This document shows positions 1-6,419 of a DNA stretch of 17,605 nucleotides, one piece after another. The notes beneath the pieces were generated by a model that worked only from the letters and a program-made list of their open reading frames with translations, did no database searches and was not told the origin of the DNA. Source of the DNA: Clostridiales bacterium (lineage in GTDB: Bacteria; Bacillota; Clostridia; Peptostreptococcales; Anaerovoracaceae). How positions within the stretch are numbered: position 1 is the stretch's first letter; each line of letters opens with the position of its first letter. Where the stretch lies: the NCBI GenBank assembly GCA_009778945.1, contig WRFF01000015.1, forward strand, positions 1 to 17,605. The letters run 5' to 3'. The translations under genes were made by a program, and so were the position numbers.

Positions 1-64
1 AGACCTTGACCGGCGTGCGTTTCTTTGCTGTGCGGATCGTTTCGATGATTTCATGCGCGTCCAT
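1..64 (-). CDS. dapH: DapH, tetrahydrodipicolinate N-acetyltransferase (N-terminal 21 codons only)
   Basis: Only the start of the gene is in the window; it runs off the left edge. The 21 visible residues begin MDAHEIIETIR and end TPVKV, which matches the N-terminus of Gram-positive DapH (Bacillus form starts MDANEII... and has STPVKV at the same place). DapH acetylates tetrahydrodipicolinate in the lysine/meso-diaminopimelate pathway. The ATG at 62-64 is preceded by an AGGAAAGGA ribosome site (76-84) that overlaps the dapF stop codon. The gap to dapF is 18 nt, so the two form one lysine/DAP transcription unit. The identification rests on a short segment plus the neighbouring pathway gene; the catalytic left-handed beta-helix is not visible. 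Confidence 0.75.
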   Translation of the reverse strand, partial: MDAHEIIETIRTAKKRTPVKV

Positions 65-82
65 GCGTTTTCGATTCCTTTC

Positions 83-979
83 CTATATCTTGTACAAACC
101 CTCGGCAATGCATTCTGCGGGGCTGGCCATATAGATCGTTCTTTCCGCATCGCGCCGGATCCGCAGCTCTCCGAGTGGCAGGCGGACCCGCACCGTATCG
201 TTCTTCGCCGGAATCAACCCCGTGCGCCAAGCGACCGCCGCGCAGGCGCAGGCGCCCGTGCCGCAGGCCAGCGTCATGCCCGCGCCGCGTTCAAAAGTGC
301 GCAGTCGGATTGAGCCCGTCCCTTCCAACACCGCCATATTGACATTTGTCTGTTTTGTGAAAACCGGCAGCACATGCAGCTCGCTTCCGAAACGTTCTAG
401 AGCCGCTTCGTCATCTATCGACGGCGCGCCGGCTTCGCGGTTGCCGTCTCTGTCAAGCCAGACCACCGTATGATACGTCCCCATGAAAAGCGAACTCACA
501 ACGATTTCCTGCCCATCCGCAAGCAGAACTTTCTTTCCGAGGAAATCTGCATCCTGCGTGTCCGCGATCCCTGCCGCGGCCGGCGAGAAATCCGGCGCCC
601 CCATCTCGATTTCGCAGCGAAACGGATCTGCGGCGAGCACCGCTACGACGCGCTCCCCCGCATCCGTCAGTACCGGATATACGTCCTCCGCGCGCACGCT
701 CTCATCGCGGCACCAGGCCGCAAAACAGCGGATCCCGTTGCCGCACATGGACGCCCGGCTTCCGTCGCTGTTGAAGATCACCATTTCGAGTGGCTCCGGT
801 TCATCCTGCGAAGCTCCGCGCGCGATCAACAGTCCGTCCGCGCCAACACCCGTATGCCGCGCGCAGATCCGCTTCGCCAGATCTCCCGCGTCAAATACGC
901 CCGCCGCTTCCAAGTCGCGCCCGCGTACAATCACGAAATCATTGCCTAGTCCATGATATTTCCAAAATTTCAATTCCAT
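83..979 (-). CDS. dapF: Diaminopimelate epimerase DapF
   Basis: Converts LL- to meso-diaminopimelate, the precursor of lysine and of the peptidoglycan cross-link residue; cytosolic and cofactor-independent. The 298-residue protein is slightly longer than the usual 270-280. It has the family opening HGLGNDFV (residues 9-16), the first catalytic cysteine in the MCGNG motif (C79) and the second in ACGTG (C239), so the two-cysteine acid/base mechanism is intact. The start is fixed by the family N-terminus: ATG at 977-979. No Shine-Dalgarno sequence precedes it; an extended -10 element lies 8 nt upstream, so the message may be leaderless. dapH follows 18 nt downstream, consistent with a dap operon. 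Confident family call. Confidence 0.97.
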   Translation of the reverse strand: MELKFWKYHGLGNDFVIVRGRDLEAAGVFDAGDLAKRICARHTGVGADGLLIARGASQDEPEPLEMVIFNSDGSRASMCGNGIRCFAAWCRDESVRAEDVYPVLTDAGERVVAVLAADPFRCEIEMGAPDFSPAAAGIADTQDADFLGKKVLLADGQEIVVSSLFMGTYHTVVWLDRDGNREAGAPSIDDEAALERFGSELHVLPVFTKQTNVNMAVLEGTGSIRLRTFERGAGMTLACGTGACACAAVAWRTGLIPAKNDTVRVRLPLGELRIRRDAERTIYMASPAECIAEGLYKI

Positions 980-987
980 AATAAATC

Positions 988-1015
988 AGTATAGCATTTT
1001 CACAGCTCTTCAAAA
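988..1015 (-). promoter_or_regulatory. Candidate extended -10 promoter of dapF
   Basis: On the minus strand TGC-TATACT (996-988) is a good extended -10 (TGnTAnnnT). It is separated by only 8 nt from the dapF ATG at 979. A weak -35 TTTTGA (1015-1010) lies at 16-nt spacing. A start site about 7 nt after the -10 would fall at roughly 981, leaving almost no leader; no SD is present between. The motif is seen; promoter activity is inferred. Confidence 0.55.
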
Positions 1016-1113
1016 CATTACACGATGGTCGAATGAAGATTTGAAATAGAAGTTGAACACTAAAGCTGACCCACAGCAGATATCCGCTCCGTGACAGAAG
1101 TAAGGCATGATTT

Positions 1114-1221
1114 TGGCAAATTTTTTCGGTTATGGACGAATTCCATCTCAAATAATACTGTTTTTCTTCTATTTTCAGCTATTTTGTCAATAAAATCGTC
1201 CACAACCGCAATTTTTTGCCA
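1114..1221. repeat. 108-bp imperfect inverted repeat (26-bp arms)
   Basis: Arms 1114-1139 and 1196-1221 are inverted copies matching at 21 of 26 positions (TGGCAAA...CGGTTnTGGACGA), around a 56-nt AT-rich centre. It occupies most of the 267-bp gap between the rsmA stop (1247) and dapF. No protein-like frame was recognised in it. It could be a small non-autonomous mobile element or a folded RNA. There is no clear U-run after the arms, so a simple terminator is less likely. Confidence 0.55.
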
Positions 1222-1246
1222 TTATTCGCCGTTTCTCCTGTCAATT

Positions 1247-2116
1247 TCAGCTTTCTGATAATAAAAATGAATCTTTCTGAAGCGCCGCCGCGAGGCGATA
1301 GAAATCGCGCGGCGAGAGCGTCTCGGCGCGCCGGCCCGGGTCGATTTCCGCCGCCGCGAGCGCGGCCAGCAGCGCGGATTCGGAAGGGGCTGCCCCCATG
1401 AGCGCGTTGCGCAGCGTTTTTCGCCGCATTCCGAACCCCGCCCGCACGAGGCGGAACATGAACGCCGCCGTCTCCGCATCGTCGCCTGCTTTGCCCCGTG
1501 GCTTTAGCCGGATCACCGCCGAATCGACGCCGGGGCGCGGACGGAAGACCTCGCGGCTGACCTCGCAGATCCGCTCCGTCTCACAGGTATATTGCACAAG
1601 CACGGAAATCGCGCCGTAGTCGCGGCCGCCCGGCGGCGCAAGCAGCCGGTCCGCCACTTCCTTCTGCACCATGAAGACCATCGTTTCCGGCAGCGGCGCG
1701 TTTTTTTCCTCCAGCACTTTCGCGATGATCGGCGTCGTGATCTGATACGGCAGATTGCCGACGAGCCGGTACGGCCGCGGAAACGCGGAAAGCAGCAGCG
1801 TGAGGAAATCCGCGATACAAATTTCCACGTTCTCCAAACCTTCCGTTGCACGCGTCAGAAGCGCCGCCGCGCGGGGATCGAATTCCACAGCGATCACGCG
1901 CGCCGCGCGCTGCGCAAGCGGCACGGTCAGCGCGCCCGCGCCCGCGCCGATCTCCACAACGGCGGTACCCGCGGCCGCATCGGCGCAAACCGCTTCAACA
2001 ATTTTCCCGGCGATATTTCCGTCGGTCAAAAAATTTTGCCCGAGTTTTTTTGAGAATTGGAACCCGCTTTCTTTGCATAGTTTCGCGAGCTCCGAAGCCT
2101 TCCATACTTCAATCAT
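1247..2116 (-). CDS. rsmA: 16S rRNA dimethyladenosine transferase RsmA (KsgA)
   Basis: Dimethylates two adjacent adenines (A1518/A1519 in E. coli numbering) in helix 45 of 16S rRNA, a late 30S maturation step, using SAM. The 289-residue protein has the conserved entry KKLGQNFL (23-30), the SAM-binding motif VEIGAGAGALT (54-64), the acidic residue after strand 2 (AVEFD, 76-80) and the NLPY motif (121-124) that faces the target adenine. The C-terminal helical domain is complete. The ATG at 2114-2116 is the only in-frame start near the family N-terminus. It lies four nucleotides from the end of a palindromic element (2120-2195) and has no SD, so its initiation is unusual. Family identity is secure. 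Confidence 0.97.
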   Translation of the reverse strand: MIEVWKASELAKLCKESGFQFSKKLGQNFLTDGNIAGKIVEAVCADAAAGTAVVEIGAGAGALTVPLAQRAARVIAVEFDPRAAALLTRATEGLENVEICIADFLTLLLSAFPRPYRLVGNLPYQITTPIIAKVLEEKNAPLPETMVFMVQKEVADRLLAPPGGRDYGAISVLVQYTCETERICEVSREVFRPRPGVDSAVIRLKPRGKAGDDAETAAFMFRLVRAGFGMRRKTLRNALMGAAPSESALLAALAAAEIDPGRRAETLSPRDFYRLAAALQKDSFLLSES

Positions 2117-2119
2117 AAC

Positions 2120-2195
2120 AAGTGGGGACGGTCTGATTCCGTCACATTCGAAACCAAACCTTGCAAAAGTGTGACAAAACCAGACCGTCCCCTTT
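2120..2195. repeat. REP-like palindrome with GGGGACGGTCTG termini
   Basis: The ends GGGGACGGTCTG (2124-2135) and CAGACCGTCCCC (2181-2192) are perfect inverted copies. An inner stem GTCACA/TGTGAC (2141-2146/2170-2175) surrounds a loop of about 23 nt. From memory, GGGGACGGT-ended palindromes recur in Firmicute genomes as REP/MITE-like elements beside REP-associated (Y1-type) transposases; that relationship is inference here. It fills the gap between the divIC stop (2201) and the rsmA start codon (2116) and is the only sequence upstream of rsmA where a ribosome site could be. Confidence 0.75.
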
Positions 2196-2200
2196 CACTG

Positions 2201-2623
2201 TCACTGGGAATTGTCGCTTTCGTTATTCGGGTATACATAGAGTATCTCTCCGTCTTTGAGCATATGAAAGCGGTCGCGCGCTTCCTGTTCGATATATGCC
2301 GGATCGGAAGAGGCAGCCTTTTGTTTTTCAAGCTGGTTCTTTTCCGCAAGTTTCTGATCGTATTGGCGCTGTACGTCCGCCTTCTGCAAGCCCAGCTCAA
2401 TATTGCGGTATCCGCCCATGCCGAAAAGCAGCAAGGCAACGCCAATAATCAGAACGACGCCAAGTTTCTTGCCGACGGACATCTTGGGGCGTTCCTTCTT
2501 TTCGCGCGCTATCCGCGCGCGCTTCTGCGCTTTCTCCGCACTCATCGTTTCACTGCGTTTTGCTTTGCGTCGGGCCTGAGCTTCTTCGATCGCGAGAATA
2601 GGGGTTTGTTCCTTGCGTTTCAT
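2201..2623 (-). CDS. DivIC/FtsB-like septum formation initiator
   Basis: A 140-residue bitopic membrane protein. It has a basic cytoplasmic tail of about 50 residues, one transmembrane helix (about 53-71), a short charged coiled coil (about 75-104) and the family-type ending EARDRFHMLKDGE...YVYP (114-131). DivIC/FtsB proteins bridge FtsL and DivIB/FtsQ in the divisome. The long cytoplasmic tail resembles Gram-positive DivIC. I chose the ATG at 2621-2623 because an upstream frame would overlap walK and has no better signal. This start has no SD, but an extended -10 sits 7 nt before it. It follows walK by 31 nt, which ties division to the WalRK wall-homeostasis unit. FtsL-like is an alternative name; the septum-initiator family call is good. 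Confidence 0.85.
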   Translation of the reverse strand: MKRKEQTPILAIEEAQARRKAKRSETMSAEKAQKRARIAREKKERPKMSVGKKLGVVLIIGVALLLFGMGGYRNIELGLQKADVQRQYDQKLAEKNQLEKQKAASSDPAYIEQEARDRFHMLKDGEILYVYPNNESDNSQ

Positions 2624-2630
2624 AAGGAAA

Positions 2631-2660
2631 ATTTTATCATGGACATCCAGAAAATTACAA
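2631..2660 (-). promoter_or_regulatory. Candidate divIC promoter, possibly giving a leaderless mRNA
   Basis: Minus strand: -35 TTGTAA (2660-2655), 18-nt spacer, extended -10 TGA-TAAAAT (2639-2631), then 7 nt to the ATG at 2623. The -35 overlaps the walK stop codon. The predicted start point is about 2624. The motif is seen; its use is inferred. Confidence 0.45.
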
Positions 2661-3833
2661 GATGCCAGGCATTCCGCGGCCATGCGCCACCGGAAGCATC
2701 ACCGTGACGGTCGTCCCTTCCCCATACTTGCTTTCAAGCCCGATAGAACCACCGTGCCCTTCGACGATTTGCCTTGAAATTGCAAGGCCCAGGCCGGTTC
2801 CGCCGAGCCTGCGTGAGCGCGCTTTGTCCACCGTGAAAAAGCGTTCAAAGACGCGTGCCTGTGCTTCTTCGGGAATACCGATTCCATTGTCGGATATTAC
2901 AATTTGAACACAATTCGCCGCCGGGAGCAGATCTACGTCAATTCGGCCGCCTTCGTCGGTGTATTTGATCGCGTTTGAAAGGATATTGTGAATCACCTGC
3001 TCCATCCGGTCGCGGTCCATCAGGATCTGTACTGTCAGCGCTTCGTCAAACATCCGGTTCAGCGCAAGATCTTTGCTTCTTGCGGGCCCGTCAAGTTTTT
3101 GTATCACGCTGCGCGTGAGCAATGCCAAATCGCCGTCCGTCATTTCGATGTGCTGCCGGCTGTCATCAAGACGGGACATCAACAGCAGATCGCTGACGAG
3201 CCGGCCCATACGCGCGGCTTCCGAGTCAATGATTTCAAGAAATTCCCGCGTGACGCCGGGATCGCTCGTGCCGCCGGAAAGCAGCGTTTCCGCGTAGGAT
3301 TTGACGGTAGTCAGCGGCGTCTTGAGCTCATGGGACACATTTGCGACGAAATCCGTCTGCATATCTTCAGCCTTATAGCTTTCCGTGATATCGCTGATCA
3401 CGCAAACGGTACCGGCGCGGGCGCCCTCCTGCTGCAGCCGCCGAAACCGCACGCGGTAAATGCCGCCCGCGAAATTTACCCGCTCCTCCGTGTCGCCTTC
3501 CGACGCCGCGTTCAGGATCGATTCCCGCTGCAGCTTCACGCTGAAACCCGAAACCACTTCGTCGTAGCGCCCCGCTTCGATATCGGACGCAGTCACGCCG
3601 AGCGCCTGTTTGGCAGCTTCGTTGATGAACAAAAAATTCCCCTCGGCGTCAAGAATCAAAATGCCGTCCCCGGTCCGTGAAACAGCCGTTTCAAAAAGCG
3701 AGACGCGCCTCATACAGGACTCTTCGGTCTGCGTCTGCCGGGCCGCCGCGCTCCGGCGCTCGTGAGCCATCACGAAAAGAACAGCCACAAGAATGACCGC
3801 CAAAACGACGGTCAGGATCAGCAAGAGGGACAA
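2655..3833 (-). CDS. walK: Sensor histidine kinase WalK/VicK-like, single TM, PAS
   Basis: Membrane kinase of the WalRK system, which controls cell-wall hydrolases. The 392-residue order is: one N-terminal transmembrane helix (about 3-23), PAS domain (about 47-150), dimerisation/phosphoacceptor helix with H168 in SHELKTPLT, N-box NILSNAIKYT (N287), G1 DNGIGI (315-320), F-box ERFF, and G2 GGTGLGL (344-350). All catalytic motifs are intact. The extracellular PDC sensor, second helix and HAMP of Bacillus WalK (about 610 residues) are absent; this resembles the streptococcal VicK layout. The start is a TTG (3831-3833) with GGAG 8-9 nt upstream overlapping the walR stop, and only 3 nt separate the genes. 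Assignment as WalK rather than PhoR rests on the WalR-like partner and the purA-walRK neighbourhood. Confidence 0.88.
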   Translation of the reverse strand: MSLLLILTVVLAVILVAVLFVMAHERRSAAARQTQTEESCMRRVSLFETAVSRTGDGILILDAEGNFLFINEAAKQALGVTASDIEAGRYDEVVSGFSVKLQRESILNAASEGDTEERVNFAGGIYRVRFRRLQQEGARAGTVCVISDITESYKAEDMQTDFVANVSHELKTPLTTVKSYAETLLSGGTSDPGVTREFLEIIDSEAARMGRLVSDLLLMSRLDDSRQHIEMTDGDLALLTRSVIQKLDGPARSKDLALNRMFDEALTVQILMDRDRMEQVIHNILSNAIKYTDEGGRIDVDLLPAANCVQIVISDNGIGIPEEAQARVFERFFTVDKARSRRLGGTGLGLAISRQIVEGHGGSIGLESKYGEGTTVTVMLPVAHGRGMPGIL

Positions 3834-3836
3834 AGG

Positions 3837-4538
3837 TTACTCCGGTCTATGAAAATAATAACCGACGCCGCGTTTCGTCAGGATGTATTTAGGATCGCTT
3901 GAATCGTCTTCGAGCTTCTCCCGCAGGCGGCGCACAGTCACATCCACGGTGCGGATATCGCCATAATACTCATAGCCCCACACATCTTCAAGCAACTGCT
4001 CGCGCGAATACACTTTGCCTTCGCGCTCCGCCAGATATTTCAGAAGTTCAAATTCGCGCAGCGTGAGTTCAAGCGGAACGCCGTTTTTGCGCGCCTCATA
4101 ACGGTTGAGATCGATTGTAATATTCCCGAAATCACGGACATTCGCCGGGTCGGCGCCGATAATCTCCGACATACCTGTCCGCCGGATATTGGCTTTGACG
4201 CGCGCAATCAACTCACGCAATCCGAAAGGTTTTGTGATATAGTCGTCCGCGCCGAGTTCAAGACCAAGGACTTTATCCACTTCTTCTTCTTTTGCCGTCA
4301 AAATGATGATCGGCACATTGCTCTTTTCGCGGATCTTGCGGCAGATCTCAAAGCCGTCCATCGTCGGAAGCATCACATCGAGCAGTACCAGATCCGGGTC
4401 AACGCCCAGTGCCATCTCAAGCCCTTCCGCTCCGTCATATGCCGTCAGCGTTTCAAATCCCTCTTTTGACAAATTGAATTTGACGATATCGGAAATCGGC
4501 TTTTCATCCTCAATGATCAGTACTTTTTTCGCGTCCAT
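3837..4538 (-). CDS. walR: OmpR/PhoB-family response regulator WalR (YycF/VicR)
   Basis: A 233-residue DNA-binding response regulator. The receiver domain has the acidic pair E10/D11, phosphoacceptor D54 (LLDVMLPTMDG), T81 and K103 (ITKPFG). A winged-helix output domain follows (about 130-231) with LTLREFELLKYLA and the recognition segment DIRTVDVTVRRLREKLE. Length and sequence are typical of WalR, the regulator of peptidoglycan hydrolase and wall genes. The start ATG (4536-4538) has GGAGAG about 4-9 nt upstream. It lies downstream of an M23 endopeptidase whose promoter carries three 11-bp-spaced hexamers, the expected geometry for this regulator class. The start of a walRK-divIC transcription unit. 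Confidence 0.95.
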   Translation of the reverse strand: MDAKKVLIIEDEKPISDIVKFNLSKEGFETLTAYDGAEGLEMALGVDPDLVLLDVMLPTMDGFEICRKIREKSNVPIIILTAKEEEVDKVLGLELGADDYITKPFGLRELIARVKANIRRTGMSEIIGADPANVRDFGNITIDLNRYEARKNGVPLELTLREFELLKYLAEREGKVYSREQLLEDVWGYEYYGDIRTVDVTVRRLREKLEDDSSDPKYILTKRGVGYYFHRPE

Positions 4539-4561
4539 ATCTCTCTCCTTTCTTTATTGGG

Positions 4562-4589
4562 AGTATATCATATATAGCCGTAGATTCCA
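4562..4589 (-). promoter_or_regulatory. Candidate walR promoter
   Basis: Minus strand extended -10 TGA-TATACT (4570-4562) with a weak -35 TGGAAT (4589-4584) at 16-nt spacing. The predicted start is about 4555, giving a leader of about 17 nt that contains the walR SD. The -35 is part of the end of dispersed repeat copy A. Confidence 0.5.
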
Positions 4590-4657
4590 CGAAATCAATG
4601 TTCGGGAATCCTCGCATGAAACCTGCCATTGATTCGTTTCGCGAATCGGGTTAAGGC
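4579..4657. repeat. Dispersed two-hairpin repeat, copy A (divergent)
   Basis: Same family as 13343-13427 and 14031-14112. Shared on the plus strand: GTAGATTCCACGAAATCAA, GGAATCCTCG, then ACCT...CCATTGATT and CGAATCGGG. The first hairpin arms are GATTCC/GGAATC; the second hairpin keeps GATTCG/CGAATC but the outer CACCT/AGGTG arms have decayed. It lies between the walR promoter and the M23 gene terminator. Confidence 0.7.
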
Positions 4658-4660
4658 ATC

Positions 4661-4688
4661 AAGAAAGCGCCGATATTTTACCGGCGCC
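4661..4688 (-). terminator. Intrinsic terminator of the M23 peptidase gene
   Basis: On the minus strand GCGCCG (4687-4682) pairs with CGGCGC (4672-4667) across a 9-nt loop and is followed by TTTCTT. It begins about 36 nt after the stop codon of the M23 gene and separates it from walR. Confidence 0.75.
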
Positions 4689-4723
4689 GTTTCCTCCTGT
4701 AAATAAATAACTTATTCAAAAAT

Positions 4724-6319
4724 TCAATCCCCGTCAACCGCCGAAAGGGCTACCGGCGTGGGATCGTCCTTCAAAACTGTGCGCGGATCCACCGCATTGT
4801 CAAAATGATAAAGACCGAAATGCAAATGCGGGCCCGTTGAAAAACCGGAATCCCCCGACTGCGCGATTACCTGGCCCTGCTGAACCATGTCGCCAACCTG
4901 CACATCCGTCTTCATCAGATGGCCGTAAAGCGTCACCCAACCGGCGCCATGATCAATTTTGACGGTCAGGCCAAAGCCGGCATCCCATCCGGACTCGATC
5001 ACGCGGCCGGTGTCGGACGCAAGAACGTCCGTCCCCATCGCTTCTCCATAGTCCTGGCCCGGATGGATCGTTCCCCAGCGCAGCCCGTAGAAAGAGGTGA
5101 TAACGGCGTCTTTGTCCTTTGTCGGGACGATATAAGTACCGGTACCGAGTTTCGGAGGCGCGGGTTTTGTTCCGCGTTCGGAAATCTGGTTTGTCGGCTC
5201 GCTGACAATATTGGACGCTGTCTCAATGCGCTGCGTTTCTTTGCCGTCAACCTTCACGATTTGCCCCGTAACGGCTTTAACCCCGGCCACTCCGGGTGTG
5301 ATGATGTTCTCCTCGCCCTGATAGAGGTCGCCCGTATCCTGATAGGTGGTCTCGAAAGGAATCGCCTCCTGATACTGCGCGTCTTCCACCGTCAGCAGAT
5401 GCAGCTTGCCGTCCTTCAGGATTTCGGTATAAGCATCCTCCGGTTTTACAAGATTGTTAGCCGTAGTCCGGATCTCCATAATCTGTACATTCTCTTTAAA
5501 ACCGATCTGTTTATAGGCCGATCGATCCTGATCGCCTAGAAAATTTGTCTCAAGCGCGGCCAGAACCGCGTCCTTCACCTCCGTCGCGGACTGCTCGCCC
5601 GCCAGGTCGGCAATCGGCGTATCATCCGCAGTGATCTCCCATGCTTTTACTTTTACGTCCGGCTGCGCGGAAAGACTGCTTATAACACCTTCCGAATTGT
5701 CCGTCGGAACAGGTGAGAACAGCGGCATCTTTACGGTCTTGACCTGAATATCGGTGTTTTCATCAATGGCAATCTGCGCGGATGACGAAGGCGCCGCCAC
5801 GGGGGAAACCGGCGCCGGGACAGCGGCCGCCGCAGGAGCGGCAGCCGCCGGGACGGCTGTGTCCGGCAGAGAAGCCGCTTGCGGCGCCGCACCCGAATTG
5901 CCCTGCGCGGCGGCAGGCAGCGACGGGCCTTCTTCGGCCCCGGTTGTCTTGCCGTCTATCTGTTTGATTGCTTTTTGAAGCACGTCTTCACTTTTCACCA
6001 TCCCGAGGACACGCCCATTGTAACTATATTCATAGACAATACTATTGACTTCCAGCAGGAGCAACGCGCTCAACACAACAACGCAACAGGCCATCACCGT
6101 CGCAACACGGCCTTTGCGTTTGCTCAGATAATACAGGGATAAAAAGGGCGCGGCGGCGGCAAGCAAAACAGCTCTGCGCGCTCCGTGCCTGAATTGTCCC
6201 GTTTCGTTCGGTTGAACCCTGTCGGCCAGCGTTCCCATTCCGGCGCCAACCACGTCGCGGACACATTTGGCAGTGACAGCAACAAGCAAACCGACTTTCT
6301 TGATGAAACCCACATTCAT
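4724..6319 (-). CDS. Membrane-anchored G5-domain M23 (LytM-type) endopeptidase
   Basis: A 531-residue wall hydrolase predicted to cut peptide cross-links of peptidoglycan outside the membrane. Order: basic cytoplasmic N-terminus, transmembrane helix (about 72-90), an NGRVLGMVKS segment typical of the extracytoplasmic N-terminal part of clostridial M23 proteins (101-110), an Ala/Pro-rich linker (about 133-181) that interrupts it, a G5 domain (about 315-385), and an M23 domain from about 400. Zinc ligands are visible as H419-x3-D423 and HLHF (H498, H500), with H467 in YGHL; the domain looks active. The ATG (6317-6319) has no SD; a strong promoter ends 6 nt before it. A terminator follows, so it is monocistronic. 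Its position beside walRK and its tandem-repeat operator suggest control by WalR. Confidence 0.92.
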   Translation of the reverse strand: MNVGFIKKVGLLVAVTAKCVRDVVGAGMGTLADRVQPNETGQFRHGARRAVLLAAAAPFLSLYYLSKRKGRVATVMACCVVVLSALLLLEVNSIVYEYSYNGRVLGMVKSEDVLQKAIKQIDGKTTGAEEGPSLPAAAQGNSGAAPQAASLPDTAVPAAAAPAAAAVPAPVSPVAAPSSSAQIAIDENTDIQVKTVKMPLFSPVPTDNSEGVISSLSAQPDVKVKAWEITADDTPIADLAGEQSATEVKDAVLAALETNFLGDQDRSAYKQIGFKENVQIMEIRTTANNLVKPEDAYTEILKDGKLHLLTVEDAQYQEAIPFETTYQDTGDLYQGEENIITPGVAGVKAVTGQIVKVDGKETQRIETASNIVSEPTNQISERGTKPAPPKLGTGTYIVPTKDKDAVITSFYGLRWGTIHPGQDYGEAMGTDVLASDTGRVIESGWDAGFGLTVKIDHGAGWVTLYGHLMKTDVQVGDMVQQGQVIAQSGDSGFSTGPHLHFGLYHFDNAVDPRTVLKDDPTPVALSAVDGD

Positions 6320-6325
6320 AGGATG

Positions 6326-6354
6326 ACATTAGCAAAATCAAACACGGATTTCAA
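6326..6354 (-). promoter_or_regulatory. M23 peptidase promoter ending 6 nt from the ATG
   Basis: Minus strand -35 TTGAAA (6354-6349), exactly 17-nt spacer, extended -10 TGC-TAATGT (6334-6326). The predicted start point (7 nt after the -10) coincides with the A of the ATG at 6319. No SD exists in the remaining 6 nt, so a leaderless message is predicted. Confidence 0.65.
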
Positions 6355-6369
6355 GCGTTTCCGCAAGTT

Positions 6370-6397
6370 TTCACAGACGTTTCACAAATATGACACA
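6370..6397 (-). promoter_or_regulatory. Three tandem TGTGAA-type hexamers at 11-bp spacing (candidate WalR operator)
   Basis: Minus strand TGTGTC (6397-6392), N5, TGTGAA (6386-6381), N5, TGTGAA (6375-6370). Direct hexamers with N5 between them are the known geometry for OmpR/PhoB-family sites; the Bacillus/Staphylococcus WalR consensus is TGTWAH-N5-TGTWAH, from which these differ mainly by G at position 4. They sit 15 bp upstream of the -35, about -51 to -78 from the predicted start. Confidence 0.55.
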
Positions 6398-6419
6398 AAG
6401 CCCCATTTATCCGATATCG

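Noticed and set aside
939..1151. 70-codon minus-strand frame upstream of dapF
   Set aside because: Overlaps dapF in another frame and crosses the inverted repeat; no SD or family pattern.
1196..1206. Possible DnaA-box-like TCGTCCACA in the rsmA-dapF gap
   Set aside because: Only 7 of 9 bases match TTATCCACA, there is no cluster, and it is part of the inverted repeat arm.
1385..1397. GGGGCTGCCCCC in rsmA, similar to the rplI tail hairpin
   Set aside because: It lies in the conserved RsmA C-terminal coding region (MGAAPSE) and shares only the GC core, so it is probably coincidence.
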